DNA of 39,858 nucleotides from an uncultured Clostridia bacterium (GCA_944386675.1 CALXBY010000014.1:1-39858), one strand, 5' to 3'. Counted from the stretch's first letter, positions 7,824 through 15,875 are shown. Notes: a model not told the origin generated them from the sequence alone. Numbers and translations: made by a program.

Positions 7824-8243
7824 TTATTCTGATTGCTTCAATGTATAATTAACATTAAAAGCTTCCTCAAAAAAATCTAAGTTAAAGACATCCTTAAAAT
7901 TTGAAATACACTTACACTCTAGATTATACCCTAATGGCATTAAGTCGCGAAATATACGATTTATAACATAGCCTAAGTTATTGTTAGCATGTGGAAATCT
8001 TATAATAAAGGTAATATTTTCTATATTGGTATTTTGTATCTCTTTTAAAATAATCTATGAATTAGATATATTTTGAAAGCTAATCACAGGTAAATTTAAG
8101 CCATCTCTTATAAGATACCCTAATATAAAGCTATCAGTTAATATCACATTTGTTGTATCTGCAGATATATTACCTCGCTTAATATAATTTTTAGTAGCTG
8201 TACAATAGACATTATCTTCACCTGACCATTTTACTAAAAGATT
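7824..8243 (-). pseudogene. decayed reverse-strand gene, possibly from a mobile-element TOPRIM-type protein
   Basis: The minus strand is open for 139 codons except for one TAG at 8055-8057. It has no start codon or ribosome site at its upstream edge, where it collides with the integrase relic, so the 5' part is lost. Readable pieces are W-S-G-E-D-N-V-Y-C before the stop and I-I-R-F-P-H-A-N-N-N-L-G-Y-V-I-N after it, followed by an acidic tail. The H-A-N-N-N-L-G piece loosely recalls the D-x-D-x-A-G region of DUF3991/TOPRIM proteins of conjugative elements, but the acidic residues are missing. The pseudogene call is firm; the family is a guess. Confidence 0.45.
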
Positions 8244-8460
8244 TCAACAATTAGCTATCGGAAAAGCTTTAAAGAAAATAAGATTACATGACCTTAGACA
8301 TAGTGTTGGAAGTTTATTAGCATCTAAGAATATTAACTTAAGACAAATACAAGACTTTTTAGGACATGGAAGTATAAAATCCACTGAAAGATATTCTCAT
8401 TTACAATATGAAAGTAAAGAAAATTCTATTGACGTTTTAGAAAGTAGTATTTTTTCATAA
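8209..8460 (+). pseudogene. C-terminal fragment of a tyrosine recombinase (integrase)
   Basis: In-frame from 8209 to TAA at 8458-8460, 83 codons. It carries the second half of the catalytic domain: P-D-H-F-T-K-R-F, then H-D-L-R-H (His and second Arg), L-G-H (third His) about 24 residues on, and the nucleophile in T-E-R-Y-S-H-L. The core-binding domain and first catalytic Arg are absent and a TAG lies just upstream, so it is a relic. It is followed by a hairpin, arm-like repeats and the tRNA-Cys 3' end, the normal position of an integrase next to its attachment site. Confidence 0.9.
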
Positions 8461-8465
8461 AAAAA

Positions 8466-8495
8466 GTATTTACTTATTCGCACTTAAGTAAATAC
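8466..8495 (+). terminator. hairpin after the integrase fragment
   Basis: GTATTTACTTA and TAAGTAAATAC form a perfect 11-bp stem with an 8-nt loop, starting 5 bases after the stop codon. The T-run is weak. Confidence 0.55.
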
Positions 8496-8520
8496 CAAAT
8501 TAAAATATAAAATTATTAAA

Positions 8521-8556
8521 TTTTTTTTAGAATTTTTTTAGAACTTTTTTAGAACT
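8521..8556 (+). repeat. three tandem TTTTTTAGAA(C/T) repeats, right side
   Basis: Three head-to-tail copies of the unit seen at 4994-5072, between the integrase relic and the tRNA-Cys 3' end. See that entry for the interpretation as arm-type sites. Confidence 0.5.
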
Positions 8557-8582
8557 ACACTTTTGTCAAGAGAACTGCTGTT

Positions 8583-8656
8583 TGGAGGTGCCACCCGGAT
8601 TCGAACCGGGGATCAGAGTTTTGCAGACTCGTGCCTTACCACTTGGCTATGGCACC
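8583..8656 (-). tRNA. tRNA-Cys (GCA), second copy
   Basis: A 74-nt cloverleaf with encoded CCA and anticodon GCA. The acceptor stem is GGTGCCA/TGGCACC where the other copy has GGCGACA/TGTCGCC, so pairing is conserved by compensating changes. The anticodon and T arms match the copy at 4692. Third unit after the tRNA promoter at 8842-8870 and inside the right junction of the insertion. Confidence 0.97.
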
Positions 8657-8681
8657 AAGTCTTACAGCCTCAAGACTTTTG

Positions 8682-8755
8682 TGGAGCAGGTAACGAGAAT
8701 CGAACTCGTAACTAATCCTTGGCAAGGATTCATTTTACCACTAAACTATACCTGC
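8682..8755 (-). tRNA. tRNA-Gly (GCC), intact
   Basis: A 74-nt cloverleaf: acceptor GCAGGTA/TACCTGC, anticodon arm AATCC-TTGCCAA-GGATT with anticodon GCC, T arm ACGAG/CTCGT, encoded CCA. Its sequence differs from the split tRNA-Gly (GCGGGAA type), so it is a different isoacceptor gene, not a rebuilt half. It lies 25 bases after the 5' half and could replace the function lost by the split. Confidence 0.97.
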
Positions 8756-8780
8756 AAAAAATGTGTAATTCTAAAATAAA

Positions 8781-8827
8781 GTCGTTGCCTTGGCAAGGCA
8801 GCGCTCTATCAACTGAGCTATTCCCGC
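8781..8827 (-). pseudogene. 5' half of a split tRNA-Gly (GCC)
   Basis: Starts GCGGGAATAGCTCAG, has a complete D arm and anticodon arm with anticodon GCC (core 8786-8796), then leaves tRNA sequence after ACGAC into TTTATTTTAG. The T arm and 3' acceptor strand are missing; they are found at 4811-4856. It lies directly behind the tRNA promoter, so this half should still be transcribed, as the 5' leader of the tRNA-Gly and tRNA-Cys that follow. Confidence 0.88.
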
Positions 8828-8841
8828 ATTTTGCAAATACT

Positions 8842-8870
8842 ATAATAACAAATATATTGGCAAAAGTCAA
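8842..8870 (-). promoter_or_regulatory. promoter of the tRNA cluster
   Basis: On the minus strand TTGACT (8870-8865), 17 bases, TATTAT (8847-8842), with the 5' tRNA half starting 15 bases after the -10. A near-consensus stable-RNA promoter. Confidence 0.75.
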
Positions 8871-8894
8871 GACTTTTTTTAAATCTCAAGTCAT

Positions 8895-8933
8895 AAATGC
8901 AAGAAATTAGCTTATCAGCAATTTCTTGCATTT
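8895..8933 (-). terminator. terminator of the topA/spermidine-synthase-like unit
   Basis: A perfect 14-bp stem (AAATGCAAGAAATT with AATTTCTTGCATTT, 11-nt loop) starts 4 bases after the stop codon of the minus-strand gene on its right. It also separates that gene from the tRNA promoter. Confidence 0.75.
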
Positions 8934-8937
8934 CCTT

Positions 8938-10404
8938 TTAATCTCCAATTGGTGCATAATCATCTGTAACAATTGGCTTATCACTTGAAAAATCTTTTAT
9001 TTCATTATATAATCGCCCACTATATTCTTTTTCTTTTTCAGTATTGATATTTTGACTTCCTTTAATTCCAACTAAAATCAAATTTTGTTCTTCATCATTT
9101 GGTCTATCTGGATTTACTTTAAATACTTTTACATCATCAAATACAGCTTTATATGTACTATATTCATATTCAATAAAATCTGTTTTATCTCCTTCAAGTG
9201 ATGATATTATATTTGTAATAACTATTCCATTATTATTTAAACTATTATATGCTTTTTGCATAGCTTCATAAGTTGTTAATTCGAAAGGTGCATTTAGTCC
9301 TTTAAAAGCATCAATAAAAATAGTATCATATTTCTTCTGGTTATAATTTAAGTAACTTCTTCCATCTTGTGTAATTAATCCTAAATTTGGATTATTTTTA
9401 TCAAGCCCAAATTCTTCTTGTGCAATTTGTGTCATCGTTTCATCTATTTCTACAACATCAATTGTTTTATCCGCATATTTTTTCAAATAATGCATTGGAT
9501 AAGTGTATGCTGCCCCACCTATCATCAATGCATCTTTTGCTTCTTTATTATAATATTCAAATAAATCATAATAATATAAGTATCTTGCTCCCATTTCACC
9601 AGTTTCTTGATTTATATAAGACTCCAAACCAGTATCTACTTGTAGTGTTTTATAAGTATTTTCTCCTACATTAAGATTTGTCACCCATATTCTACTATAT
9701 TCAGAATCAACATCTCTTGTTATTTCAGGGTTTTTTATTTTAAATAGATATCCTCCTAACAAATTTAATCCAACAATCATAACTAGCTCAAATACGATTA
9801 AGATATAATATTTTTTATCTTTTTTACTAAATAAATATACAGATAATATCCATAATAAAATACAACATACTAATATAATATTTCTTACACCTAAATTTGG
9901 TATTAATATGAATCCTGCAAAAAAAGTACCAAAAATGCTCCCTATTGTTGATAATGATGATATTTTTCCTGATGTTGCACCTATATTATCCATACTATTG
10001 TTTTTTATTTTTACTGCTATTGGAGATACTGTCGCTAACAAGAAACTTGGTATTCCAAAAGTTATTGTTGCACATATAATAGCAACAAATACTAAATTAC
10101 TTGAAAGCTTTGATAACACATCTATAAATTCTACTTCTAGTATAGGAATAAAACTTGTTGCAATAGCAGAAATCAACAAAAAATTTGATAACATTCTTAT
10201 ATCATTTTCCTTATTTTTGTCTGCCATTTTCCCACCAAACCAATATCCTATACTCATACTTGTTAACATGATTCCTATAATTGTGGTCCATATTAGATTA
10301 GAACTTCCTACATATGGTGATAATACTCTTGCTGCAATCAGTTCTAACATCATGGTTAATGCTCCACTTAAAAATACCGTCATTTCTAATTTATATTTAC
10401 TCAT
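8938..10404 (-). CDS. fused membrane domain / spermidine-synthase-like protein
   Basis: A 488-residue two-part protein. Residues 1 to about 215 contain around eight membrane helices of the type found in fused MFS/spermidine-synthase proteins, opening with G-A-L-T-M-M-L-E-L-I-A-A-R. The C-terminal half has the SpeE-like Rossmann fold: I-G-G-A-A-Y-T-Y-P (nucleotide loop), V-V-E-I-D (acidic residue), Q-D-G-R-S-Y-L and I-F-I-D-A-F. True spermidine synthases have a D-x-x-x-x-D polyamine site that is not obvious here, so the substrate is uncertain and 'polyamine aminopropyltransferase' should be treated as a family label. It lies 48 bases behind topA and is probably co-transcribed. Confidence 0.85.
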   Translation of the reverse strand: MSKYKLEMTVFLSGALTMMLELIAARVLSPYVGSSNLIWTTIIGIMLTSMSIGYWFGGKMADKNKENDIRMLSNFLLISAIATSFIPILEVEFIDVLSKLSSNLVFVAIICATITFGIPSFLLATVSPIAVKIKNNSMDNIGATSGKISSLSTIGSIFGTFFAGFILIPNLGVRNIILVCCILLWILSVYLFSKKDKKYYILIVFELVMIVGLNLLGGYLFKIKNPEITRDVDSEYSRIWVTNLNVGENTYKTLQVDTGLESYINQETGEMGARYLYYYDLFEYYNKEAKDALMIGGAAYTYPMHYLKKYADKTIDVVEIDETMTQIAQEEFGLDKNNPNLGLITQDGRSYLNYNQKKYDTIFIDAFKGLNAPFELTTYEAMQKAYNSLNNNGIVITNIISSLEGDKTDFIEYEYSTYKAVFDDVKVFKVNPDRPNDEEQNLILVGIKGSQNINTEKEKEYSGRLYNEIKDFSSDKPIVTDDYAPIGD

Positions 10405-10452
10405 ACTTTTTCCTTTTTTATCTTTTACTTTATATTCCTTCTTTTTTAACTA

Positions 10453-12564
10453 TTACTTTGTTGTTTTTTTCGTTTTTGTTGCTGCTTTCTTTGTTTTTCC
10501 TTTTGCTGTTGCTTTTTTGGCTGTCTTTGTCTTCCTTGTGCTTGTATTTGTTTTCTCAAATTCTGCCTTTTCTTCAGGATTCCATTTTTCTCCTACTTTT
10601 GGCTTATTCCATGAAATATAATCACATGATTTTGGATTATTTTCACAAATATAATAATTTCTTCCTCTTTTTGTTTTTCTTACTTGTACTGTTGCCCCAC
10701 ATTTCGGACATGGTACATCAATGGTCTCTATAATTGGTTTTGCATTTTTACATTCTGGATATCCAGGACAAGCTAAAAATTTTCCATATCTTCCATATTT
10801 ATATACCATCATTCTTCCGCATTTTTCACATTTGATATCTGAAACTTCATCAACCATTTCTACATGTTCTAATTCTTTCTCTACCTTTTCTACTTCTTCT
10901 TCAAATGGTCCATAAAATTCTCGAATCATCTTTTTCCATTTTTCATGTCCTTCTGCAATCTCGTCGAATTCATTTTCTATTTTTGCAGTAAATTCTACAT
11001 TGATAACATCCGTAAAATTTTCTGTCAATAATTTATTTACCACTTTTCCCAATTCTGTTGGATATAATTGTTTCTTCTCTTTTTCAATGTATCTTCTTTC
11101 TAATATAGTTGTAATTGTTGGTGAATAGGTACTAGGTCTTCCTATTCCTTTTTCCTCTAATGCCTTTACTAAGCTTGCTTCTGTATATCTTGGTGGTGGT
11201 TCTGTAAAGCTTTGTTTTGGATTTAATTTTTTTAATTTTACTTCTTGATTTTCTTCAAGGTCTGGAAGCATTCCTTCTTCCTCTTTTTCTTCTTTGTCAG
11301 TACCTTCAACATATAAAGTCATAAATCCTTTAAATTTCAAAACTTGGCCATTTGCCTTAAAATCATATTCATTTGCTTTTATATTGACATTCATTGTATC
11401 AAAAATAGCTGGTGCCATTTGACTTGCTAAAAATCGATTATATACTAATTTATATAGTTTATATTGGTCATTTGTTAAACTATTCTTTATGCTATCTGGC
11501 TCAATATCTATATAAGTTGGTCTAATTGCTTCATGCGCATCTTGTGCATCTTTTTTTGTTTTATAATATCGATTCTCATAATAGTTTTCACCATATAATT
11601 TTGTAATTTGTGTTTTTGCCACACTTCTTGCTTCTTCAGATATTCTTGTTGAATCTGTTCTCATATATGTAATTAATCCAACAGTTCCTTTTTCAGGAAT
11701 CTTTACACCCTCATATAATCCTTGTGCTATAGACATTGTTTTCTTTAAGGTAAAACCTAATTTTCTTGAAGCCTCTTGTTGCATTGTGCTTGTTGTAAAT
11801 GGAGGAGCAGGTGTTCTTTTTTTCTCACCTTTTTTAACTTCACTTACAATATATTTTGCATCTTTTATATTATTTAAAATTACTTCAACCTCATCATTTG
11901 AATGGATTTCTAATTTTTTTCCATCTTTTCCATAAAAATGAGCTTCAAATTCTTTCTTTGTTTTGACATCTTCTAAATCTGCATAAATATTCCAGTATTC
12001 TTCTGGTATAAATTTTTCAATTTCATTTTCTCTATCTACTATTAACTTAACGGCTACAGACTGTACTCTTCCTGCAGATAATCCTCTTCTTACTTTTTTC
12101 CATAAAACCGGACTTATTTTATAGCCTACAATTCTATCTAAAACTCTTCTTGCTTGTTGTGCATCTACTAAATTAACATCAATATCTCTAGGCTCCTTAA
12201 TCGCTTTTTGTACAGCATTTTTCGTAATTTCATTAAAAGTTACTCTTACAATTTTCTGTTTTTCATCTTCTAATATTTTGGCTAAATGCCATGCAATTGC
12301 TTCTCCTTCACGGTCAGGGTCAGTTGCAATATATATCTTTTTAGCTTGCTTTGCATCCTTTTTTAATGATTTTATTAAATCTCCCTTACCTCTAATATTT
12401 ATATACTCTGGTTCAAAATCATGCTCTATATCAATTCCCATCTTCGATTTTGGCAAATCCCTAATATGTCCCATAGATGCGACAACCTTTGTACTGCCAC
12501 CCAAAAACTTTTTTATGGTATTAGCTTTTGCCGGTGATTCCACTATAATTAATTTATCAGCCAT
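10453..12564 (-). CDS. topA: DNA topoisomerase I (type IA)
   Basis: A 703-residue type IA topoisomerase that relaxes negative supercoils. The N-terminal TOPRIM domain starts I-I-V-E-S-P-A-K-A and holds the acidic motif D-P-D-R-E-G-E. The catalytic Tyr lies in Y-M-R-T-D-S-T-R near residue 300. After G-R-P-S-T-Y-S come two four-Cys zinc ribbons (C-E-K-C-G ... C-P-G-Y-P-E-C and C-P-K-C-G ... C-E-N-N-P-K-S-C); Lys/Thr-rich residues form the last 40 or so. GGAGG stands 9 bases before the ATG. Length and order match clostridial TopA. Its own promoter lies at 12611-12639. Confidence 0.98.
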   Translation of the reverse strand: MADKLIIVESPAKANTIKKFLGGSTKVVASMGHIRDLPKSKMGIDIEHDFEPEYINIRGKGDLIKSLKKDAKQAKKIYIATDPDREGEAIAWHLAKILEDEKQKIVRVTFNEITKNAVQKAIKEPRDIDVNLVDAQQARRVLDRIVGYKISPVLWKKVRRGLSAGRVQSVAVKLIVDRENEIEKFIPEEYWNIYADLEDVKTKKEFEAHFYGKDGKKLEIHSNDEVEVILNNIKDAKYIVSEVKKGEKKRTPAPPFTTSTMQQEASRKLGFTLKKTMSIAQGLYEGVKIPEKGTVGLITYMRTDSTRISEEARSVAKTQITKLYGENYYENRYYKTKKDAQDAHEAIRPTYIDIEPDSIKNSLTNDQYKLYKLVYNRFLASQMAPAIFDTMNVNIKANEYDFKANGQVLKFKGFMTLYVEGTDKEEKEEEGMLPDLEENQEVKLKKLNPKQSFTEPPPRYTEASLVKALEEKGIGRPSTYSPTITTILERRYIEKEKKQLYPTELGKVVNKLLTENFTDVINVEFTAKIENEFDEIAEGHEKWKKMIREFYGPFEEEVEKVEKELEHVEMVDEVSDIKCEKCGRMMVYKYGRYGKFLACPGYPECKNAKPIIETIDVPCPKCGATVQVRKTKRGRNYYICENNPKSCDYISWNKPKVGEKWNPEEKAEFEKTNTSTRKTKTAKKATAKGKTKKAATKTKKTTK

Positions 12565-12610
12565 TTAGACTTTCCTCCATTTATTTTTCAAATATTTTTC
12601 CATATATAGT

Positions 12611-12639
12611 ATTCTAGCTTAAAAGAACACAATTTGCAA
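12611..12639 (-). promoter_or_regulatory. topA promoter
   Basis: TTGCAA (12639-12634), 17 bases, TAGAAT (12616-12611) on the minus strand, about 40 bases before the ribosome site. Confidence 0.65.
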
Positions 12640-12705
12640 GTTTTTTACAATATTTTGTCCTTTAAACTCCTTTGCTCTCTCTAGTAAGAATTAAAATTTT
12701 CCAAA

Positions 12706-12740
12706 AGGTTGCCAAAATGGCACGTCCCCTTTGGCAACCT
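12706..12740. repeat. GGTTGCCAAA hairpin with GTCCCC loop, copy 1
   Basis: A perfect 11-bp stem (AGGTTGCCAAA/TTTGGCAACCT) with a 13-nt loop containing ACGTCCCC. A second copy is at 19956-19990. It lies 3 bases after a minus-strand gene and is followed there by TTTT, so it probably ends that transcript. Confidence 0.75.
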
Positions 12741-12742
12741 CA

Positions 12743-13060
12743 CTAAAATAATTCTTTACTCAAGTCTGCTAATACATCTTCCACACCAATAGGTGTAACT
12801 TCGTTCTCTTTGAAAATTTTCAATATTTTTTCTACTTTTTGCTCATCATTTGATAAATACGTTATTTCTTTATTTTCTATTTTTGTATTGCTTGGTATAT
12901 ATTCTGTTTTAATTACTGCTATACCAAATTTAGCATTTTCCTTTTTTATAAACTGATCTTCATTTATTTTTTTATAATACTCTAGTTTTATAGGATACTC
13001 AATTCCCGCCTCCATTAATTTTTCTTTTTCTATAAATTTCCCACCAAAAAAAGTTCTCAT
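12743..13060 (-). CDS. DUF6514-like protein
   Basis: A 105-residue protein with alternating strands, an acidic middle and the C-terminal helix N-E-V-T-P-I-G-V-E-D-V-L-A-D-L. That ending resembles the V-S-P-x-H-L-x-D-V-L pattern of DUF6514, a small family widespread in Clostridia with no known function. AGGGGAGA lies just before the ATG. Its own promoter (13093-13121) and a hairpin after the stop make it a single-gene unit. Soluble, no signal peptide. Family assigned from memory of the C-terminal pattern. Confidence 0.6.
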   Translation of the reverse strand: MRTFFGGKFIEKEKLMEAGIEYPIKLEYYKKINEDQFIKKENAKFGIAVIKTEYIPSNTKIENKEITYLSNDEQKVEKILKIFKENEVTPIGVEDVLADLSKELF

Positions 13061-13092
13061 TTTTATCTCCCCTTCTTCATTCGTACTTTTTC

Positions 13093-13121
13093 ATAATACT
13101 ATGAAGATATCGTGTTTGCAA
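13093..13121 (-). promoter_or_regulatory. promoter of the DUF6514-like gene
   Basis: TTGCAA (13121-13116), 17 bases, TATTAT (13098-13093) on the minus strand. The remaining intergenic stretch, 13122-13340, is about 80% A/T and shows nothing else I can name. Confidence 0.65.
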
Positions 13122-13340
13122 GAACTTTTCGTCGCAATATTTTACATATTTCTACCATTTTTTATTTTATCTTCATCTTTTCGATTTTAAATTTTTAAAA
13201 ATAGTTTTTTTACTTTATTTTCATTTCTTTTATTTACAATATTCGATGGATTTAGACACTCGCTTTATTGTATACTAATTTTATAATTTACAATTTGAAT
13301 TTTATTTTCGGATTTCTTTTTTAATATTTATTGTATTTAA

Positions 13341-13379
13341 AAATAGTAGTAATTATTTTTGTTTTCATTACTACTATTT
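13341..13379 (-). terminator. terminator after the DnaB-like gene
   Basis: A perfect 13-bp stem AAATAGTAGTAAT/ATTACTACTATTT around a 13-nt T-rich loop, 14 bases past the stop codon of the minus-strand gene on its right. Confidence 0.8.
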
Positions 13380-13392
13380 CTTTTACTATTTT

Positions 13393-15150
13393 TTAATAAA
13401 TTTCTTCTTCATTTCCTGATTGTTTTAGTCTTAAATATCCTAATTCTTCCCAACTATTATATGCTAAATTTAATCTAAATACTAGTTTTGGTTTAGGTCC
13501 AGCTCTATTTTTATCTACTACACAAGCATAATATCTTACATCTGGATCTTGAAATTTTTCTAAATCATAAAATGTAGTATCAACTTCTTTTAAAGAATAT
13601 TCATAATCTTGTAAATGGTCTCTATTAATTTGTTTTATTAAACATAGTGTGTCCAATACTTCTTTTACAGTTCTACTTACAGCCAAATCATTTACATCTA
13701 AGTTTATTGGTAAAGTAGATGACTCTGTTAATTGTAATGATGAACATATAAATATTTCAAAGTTTTGGGCTATATTAGATAATATTGTTGCCGTTTTCTT
13801 TAGTTCTTCGCTATTTCCAATATTAGCTGTATCTGTTTTTAATGTATCATAAAATACATACTCTATTTTTTCTTTATAATAATAGTTTATAATAACCTTT
13901 TTTAACTCATCATTTGTATGGTCTGTTATATTCATAAAGTAAATAGAGTTATTGATTTCTTTATTAATCCAATCTGTTACAGCAATTACCCTATTAAATT
14001 CTGATGATTCTTTTTCTAATCGATTTACAAATTCTTCTTGTGTTTCATTCTTTTCTTTTAGGATATGCCCTTGTTCATCAACTTTTACTTTTTTAGGGTC
14101 ATCAGCTTTAAATTGTAATCCCAAAATTTCATTTTCTGTTATACTTATTTTTTGTCCATGAATTTTTTGAATTTCAGGGTTATTGACAATTGTTGTTATC
14201 AAACATAACTTCATTTTTTCTTCTGACATTTCGTTTGAAATAATTAAAACTTTTTTCTTATTTACAAATGCTGTATATGCTGCTAAATTAATGGCAAATC
14301 TACTTTTTCCTGAGTTAGAAGGCATTGCATATGCCATTGTTTCTCCTTTTCTAATTCCTTTAAATACCTTTGTAAGAATTGGAAATGGTAATGATAAACC
14401 ATTTGATAAATTACTAGAACCTTCTTCAAGAAAACTTGTTAAATTCCTATTTAATATAGTCTGCTTAAATTTATCTGTTACAGTTACTTGATTTACTGCA
14501 GCTTCTACTTCTTCTACTGACATTTGGGAATATAATTCATAATGAATAATTTCTATGATTTTATCTTGTATGTTTTTGACTGGATTTGTTGTATATGCTC
14601 TTCTTAAAACAAATAGTTTTTTCAATTCTGTATATATTTTTTCCATGTCATAGCCTTTATTTTTTACATTTTTCTTTAATTCTTTTTTAAAATTATATAC
14701 TGCTTCTGAATCTTTTGAAAAATTAAATCCTTCTTTTGCTATTTCTGGTGTGTATTTTCCTCCCTCTGTAAATAATACACTTTTATATACATTTAATATT
14801 TTGTCATCTTCAAAATAACATTCTTTATATAGAAAGTAATACCTAGAAATAGTACTTGGACTTTCTAATAATAATCCCATATATATACTTTCTAATTCTG
14901 GATTACTTAATTCTTCAGGAAAAATTCCTTCATTATTTTCTTGTTCTTTTCTTTTTTCTTTTACGTCTTTTTTTTCTAATTCCTCTAACTCTTCTTCATT
15001 CTCATTATTTAATTCTTTCAACTTTGTTAAAGCTTCTTTATATTCCCCATTTTGTACCGCAAGTTTTATCTCTGCCATTTTCTTTTTATTTTTTTCTGTA
15101 ATTGGTATTTGTTCTATCATCTCATATATATTTTTTTCAGTTTCTGTCAT
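13393..15150 (-). CDS. DnaB-like RecA-fold ATPase with unique N-terminal half
   Basis: A 585-residue protein. Residues 1 to about 80 are a Glu/Lys-rich coiled coil and 80-240 are helical with no family I know. From about 255 it has the replicative-helicase C-terminal fold: a Walker A loop P-S-N-S-G-K-S near 275, then V-L-I-I-S-N-E-M-S (DnaB 'E-M' motif), V-F-Y-D-T-L as Walker B, and a C-terminal R-A-G-P-K-P region matching the DnaB arginine finger loop. The normal DnaB N-terminal domain is missing, so it is a relative rather than the main replicative helicase. A 17-base gap to the MBL gene upstream indicates co-transcription. Confidence 0.7.
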   Translation of the reverse strand: MTETEKNIYEMIEQIPITEKNKKKMAEIKLAVQNGEYKEALTKLKELNNENEEELEELEKKDVKEKRKEQENNEGIFPEELSNPELESIYMGLLLESPSTISRYYFLYKECYFEDDKILNVYKSVLFTEGGKYTPEIAKEGFNFSKDSEAVYNFKKELKKNVKNKGYDMEKIYTELKKLFVLRRAYTTNPVKNIQDKIIEIIHYELYSQMSVEEVEAAVNQVTVTDKFKQTILNRNLTSFLEEGSSNLSNGLSLPFPILTKVFKGIRKGETMAYAMPSNSGKSRFAINLAAYTAFVNKKKVLIISNEMSEEKMKLCLITTIVNNPEIQKIHGQKISITENEILGLQFKADDPKKVKVDEQGHILKEKNETQEEFVNRLEKESSEFNRVIAVTDWINKEINNSIYFMNITDHTNDELKKVIINYYYKEKIEYVFYDTLKTDTANIGNSEELKKTATILSNIAQNFEIFICSSLQLTESSTLPINLDVNDLAVSRTVKEVLDTLCLIKQINRDHLQDYEYSLKEVDTTFYDLEKFQDPDVRYYACVVDKNRAGPKPKLVFRLNLAYNSWEELGYLRLKQSGNEEEIY

Positions 15151-15167
15151 CAGTTTGTCCTCCTAAG

Positions 15168-15782
15168 TTATATCAAAATTTTTACTTCTTTATTTTGTAC
15201 TAGTTCTTTAAATTTTATAGCATCTGTTTTATCACCAACAATACTACCATAATGTGTTGGAATAATTTGTTTTGCATCAATTTGATTTGCCAATTGTGCT
15301 GCCTCTTGATAGTCCATTGTATAAGTTCCACCTATTGGTATAAAAGCAATATCACATTTTATATCTTGAATTTCTTTTATATTATCTGTATCCCCTGCTA
15401 TATAATATTTTTTGTGGTTAATTTCAATTATATATCCAACCCATTTATTTTCTTTAGGATGAAATGCTTTATTCTCATTATAAGCATATGTTGTCAAAAA
15501 TTTTAAATTTCCTACTTGATATTCATTTTCTGGCTCTACAACAAATATATTTTCTTCCTTAAAAAATTCTTTTGCTTTATCTTCTATATCTTTTGTTATA
15601 ATTAACTTTGTATCTTCTTTTCTAACTTTTTCTATATCCTCAGGAGAAAAATGGTCATAATGTGTATGTGTACAAAATACATAATCTGCATCATTATAGT
15701 CTTTATCCACTTTAAATGGATCTATATATATAATTTTACCTTCCTCTATTCTTATACTACTATGACATAATACTTCTATCAT
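15168..15782 (-). CDS. MBL-fold metal hydrolase (UlaG-like)
   Basis: A 204-residue single-domain metallo-beta-lactamase-fold protein. The metal ligands are visible: H-T-H-Y-D-H at 39-44, G-D-T-D near 125 and the final His in P-T-H-Y-G-S. The short form with D-P-F early on is the UlaG/YtkL type, which includes lactonases, phosphodiesterases and many orphans. GGAGGAAAAA precedes the ATG. First gene of a two-gene unit with the DnaB-like ATPase; that pairing might hint at a nucleic-acid substrate, but nothing in the sequence shows it. Confidence 0.85.
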   Translation of the reverse strand: MIEVLCHSSIRIEEGKIIYIDPFKVDKDYNDADYVFCTHTHYDHFSPEDIEKVRKEDTKLIITKDIEDKAKEFFKEENIFVVEPENEYQVGNLKFLTTYAYNENKAFHPKENKWVGYIIEINHKKYYIAGDTDNIKEIQDIKCDIAFIPIGGTYTMDYQEAAQLANQIDAKQIIPTHYGSIVGDKTDAIKFKELVQNKEVKILI

Positions 15783-15846
15783 TTTTTCCTCCTTTATTCT
15801 AAGTTTATCATTTACTTAAGGCTTCTCTTCTCATGTAACTAATGCT

Positions 15847-15875
15847 AATATATCATAAAAAATTTTTATGTACAA
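15847..15875 (-). promoter_or_regulatory. promoter of the MBL/DnaB-like unit
   Basis: TTGTAC (15875-15870), 17 bases, TATATT (15852-15847), minus strand. Confidence 0.55.

Larger units (their letters stand above)
4845..8796. mobile_element. 3.9-kb remnant of an integrative element inside tRNA-Gly
   Basis: The interval is bounded by direct 11-bp copies of the tRNA-Gly anticodon-loop sequence (plus strand TGCCTTGGCAA), 3,941 bp apart, with half a tRNA gene on each outer side. Inside, from left: an array of TTTTAGAAC repeats, a DUF3789-like membrane mini-protein, a membrane glycosyltransferase, a secreted protein of different composition, a broken minus-strand gene, the C-terminal end of a tyrosine integrase, three more TTTTAGAAC repeats, and intact tRNA-Cys and tRNA-Gly. 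Insertion by a tyrosine recombinase at the anticodon loop, then loss of most of the element, explains this. No conjugation genes survive. Confidence 0.6.

Noticed and set aside
8582-8910. Two overlapping plus-strand ORFs of 63-65 codons
   Set aside because: They are antisense to the tRNA-Cys, tRNA-Gly and split tRNA-Gly genes; no ribosome site.
9908-10621. A 237-codon plus-strand ORF
   Set aside because: It crosses the spermidine-synthase-like and topA genes in antisense and has no ribosome site; typical shadow frame in AT-rich coding DNA.
13110-13140. A Spo0A-box-like TTCGTCG upstream of the DUF6514-like gene
   Set aside because: It differs from TTCGNCA at the last base and occurs once in AT-rich DNA; too weak to report.
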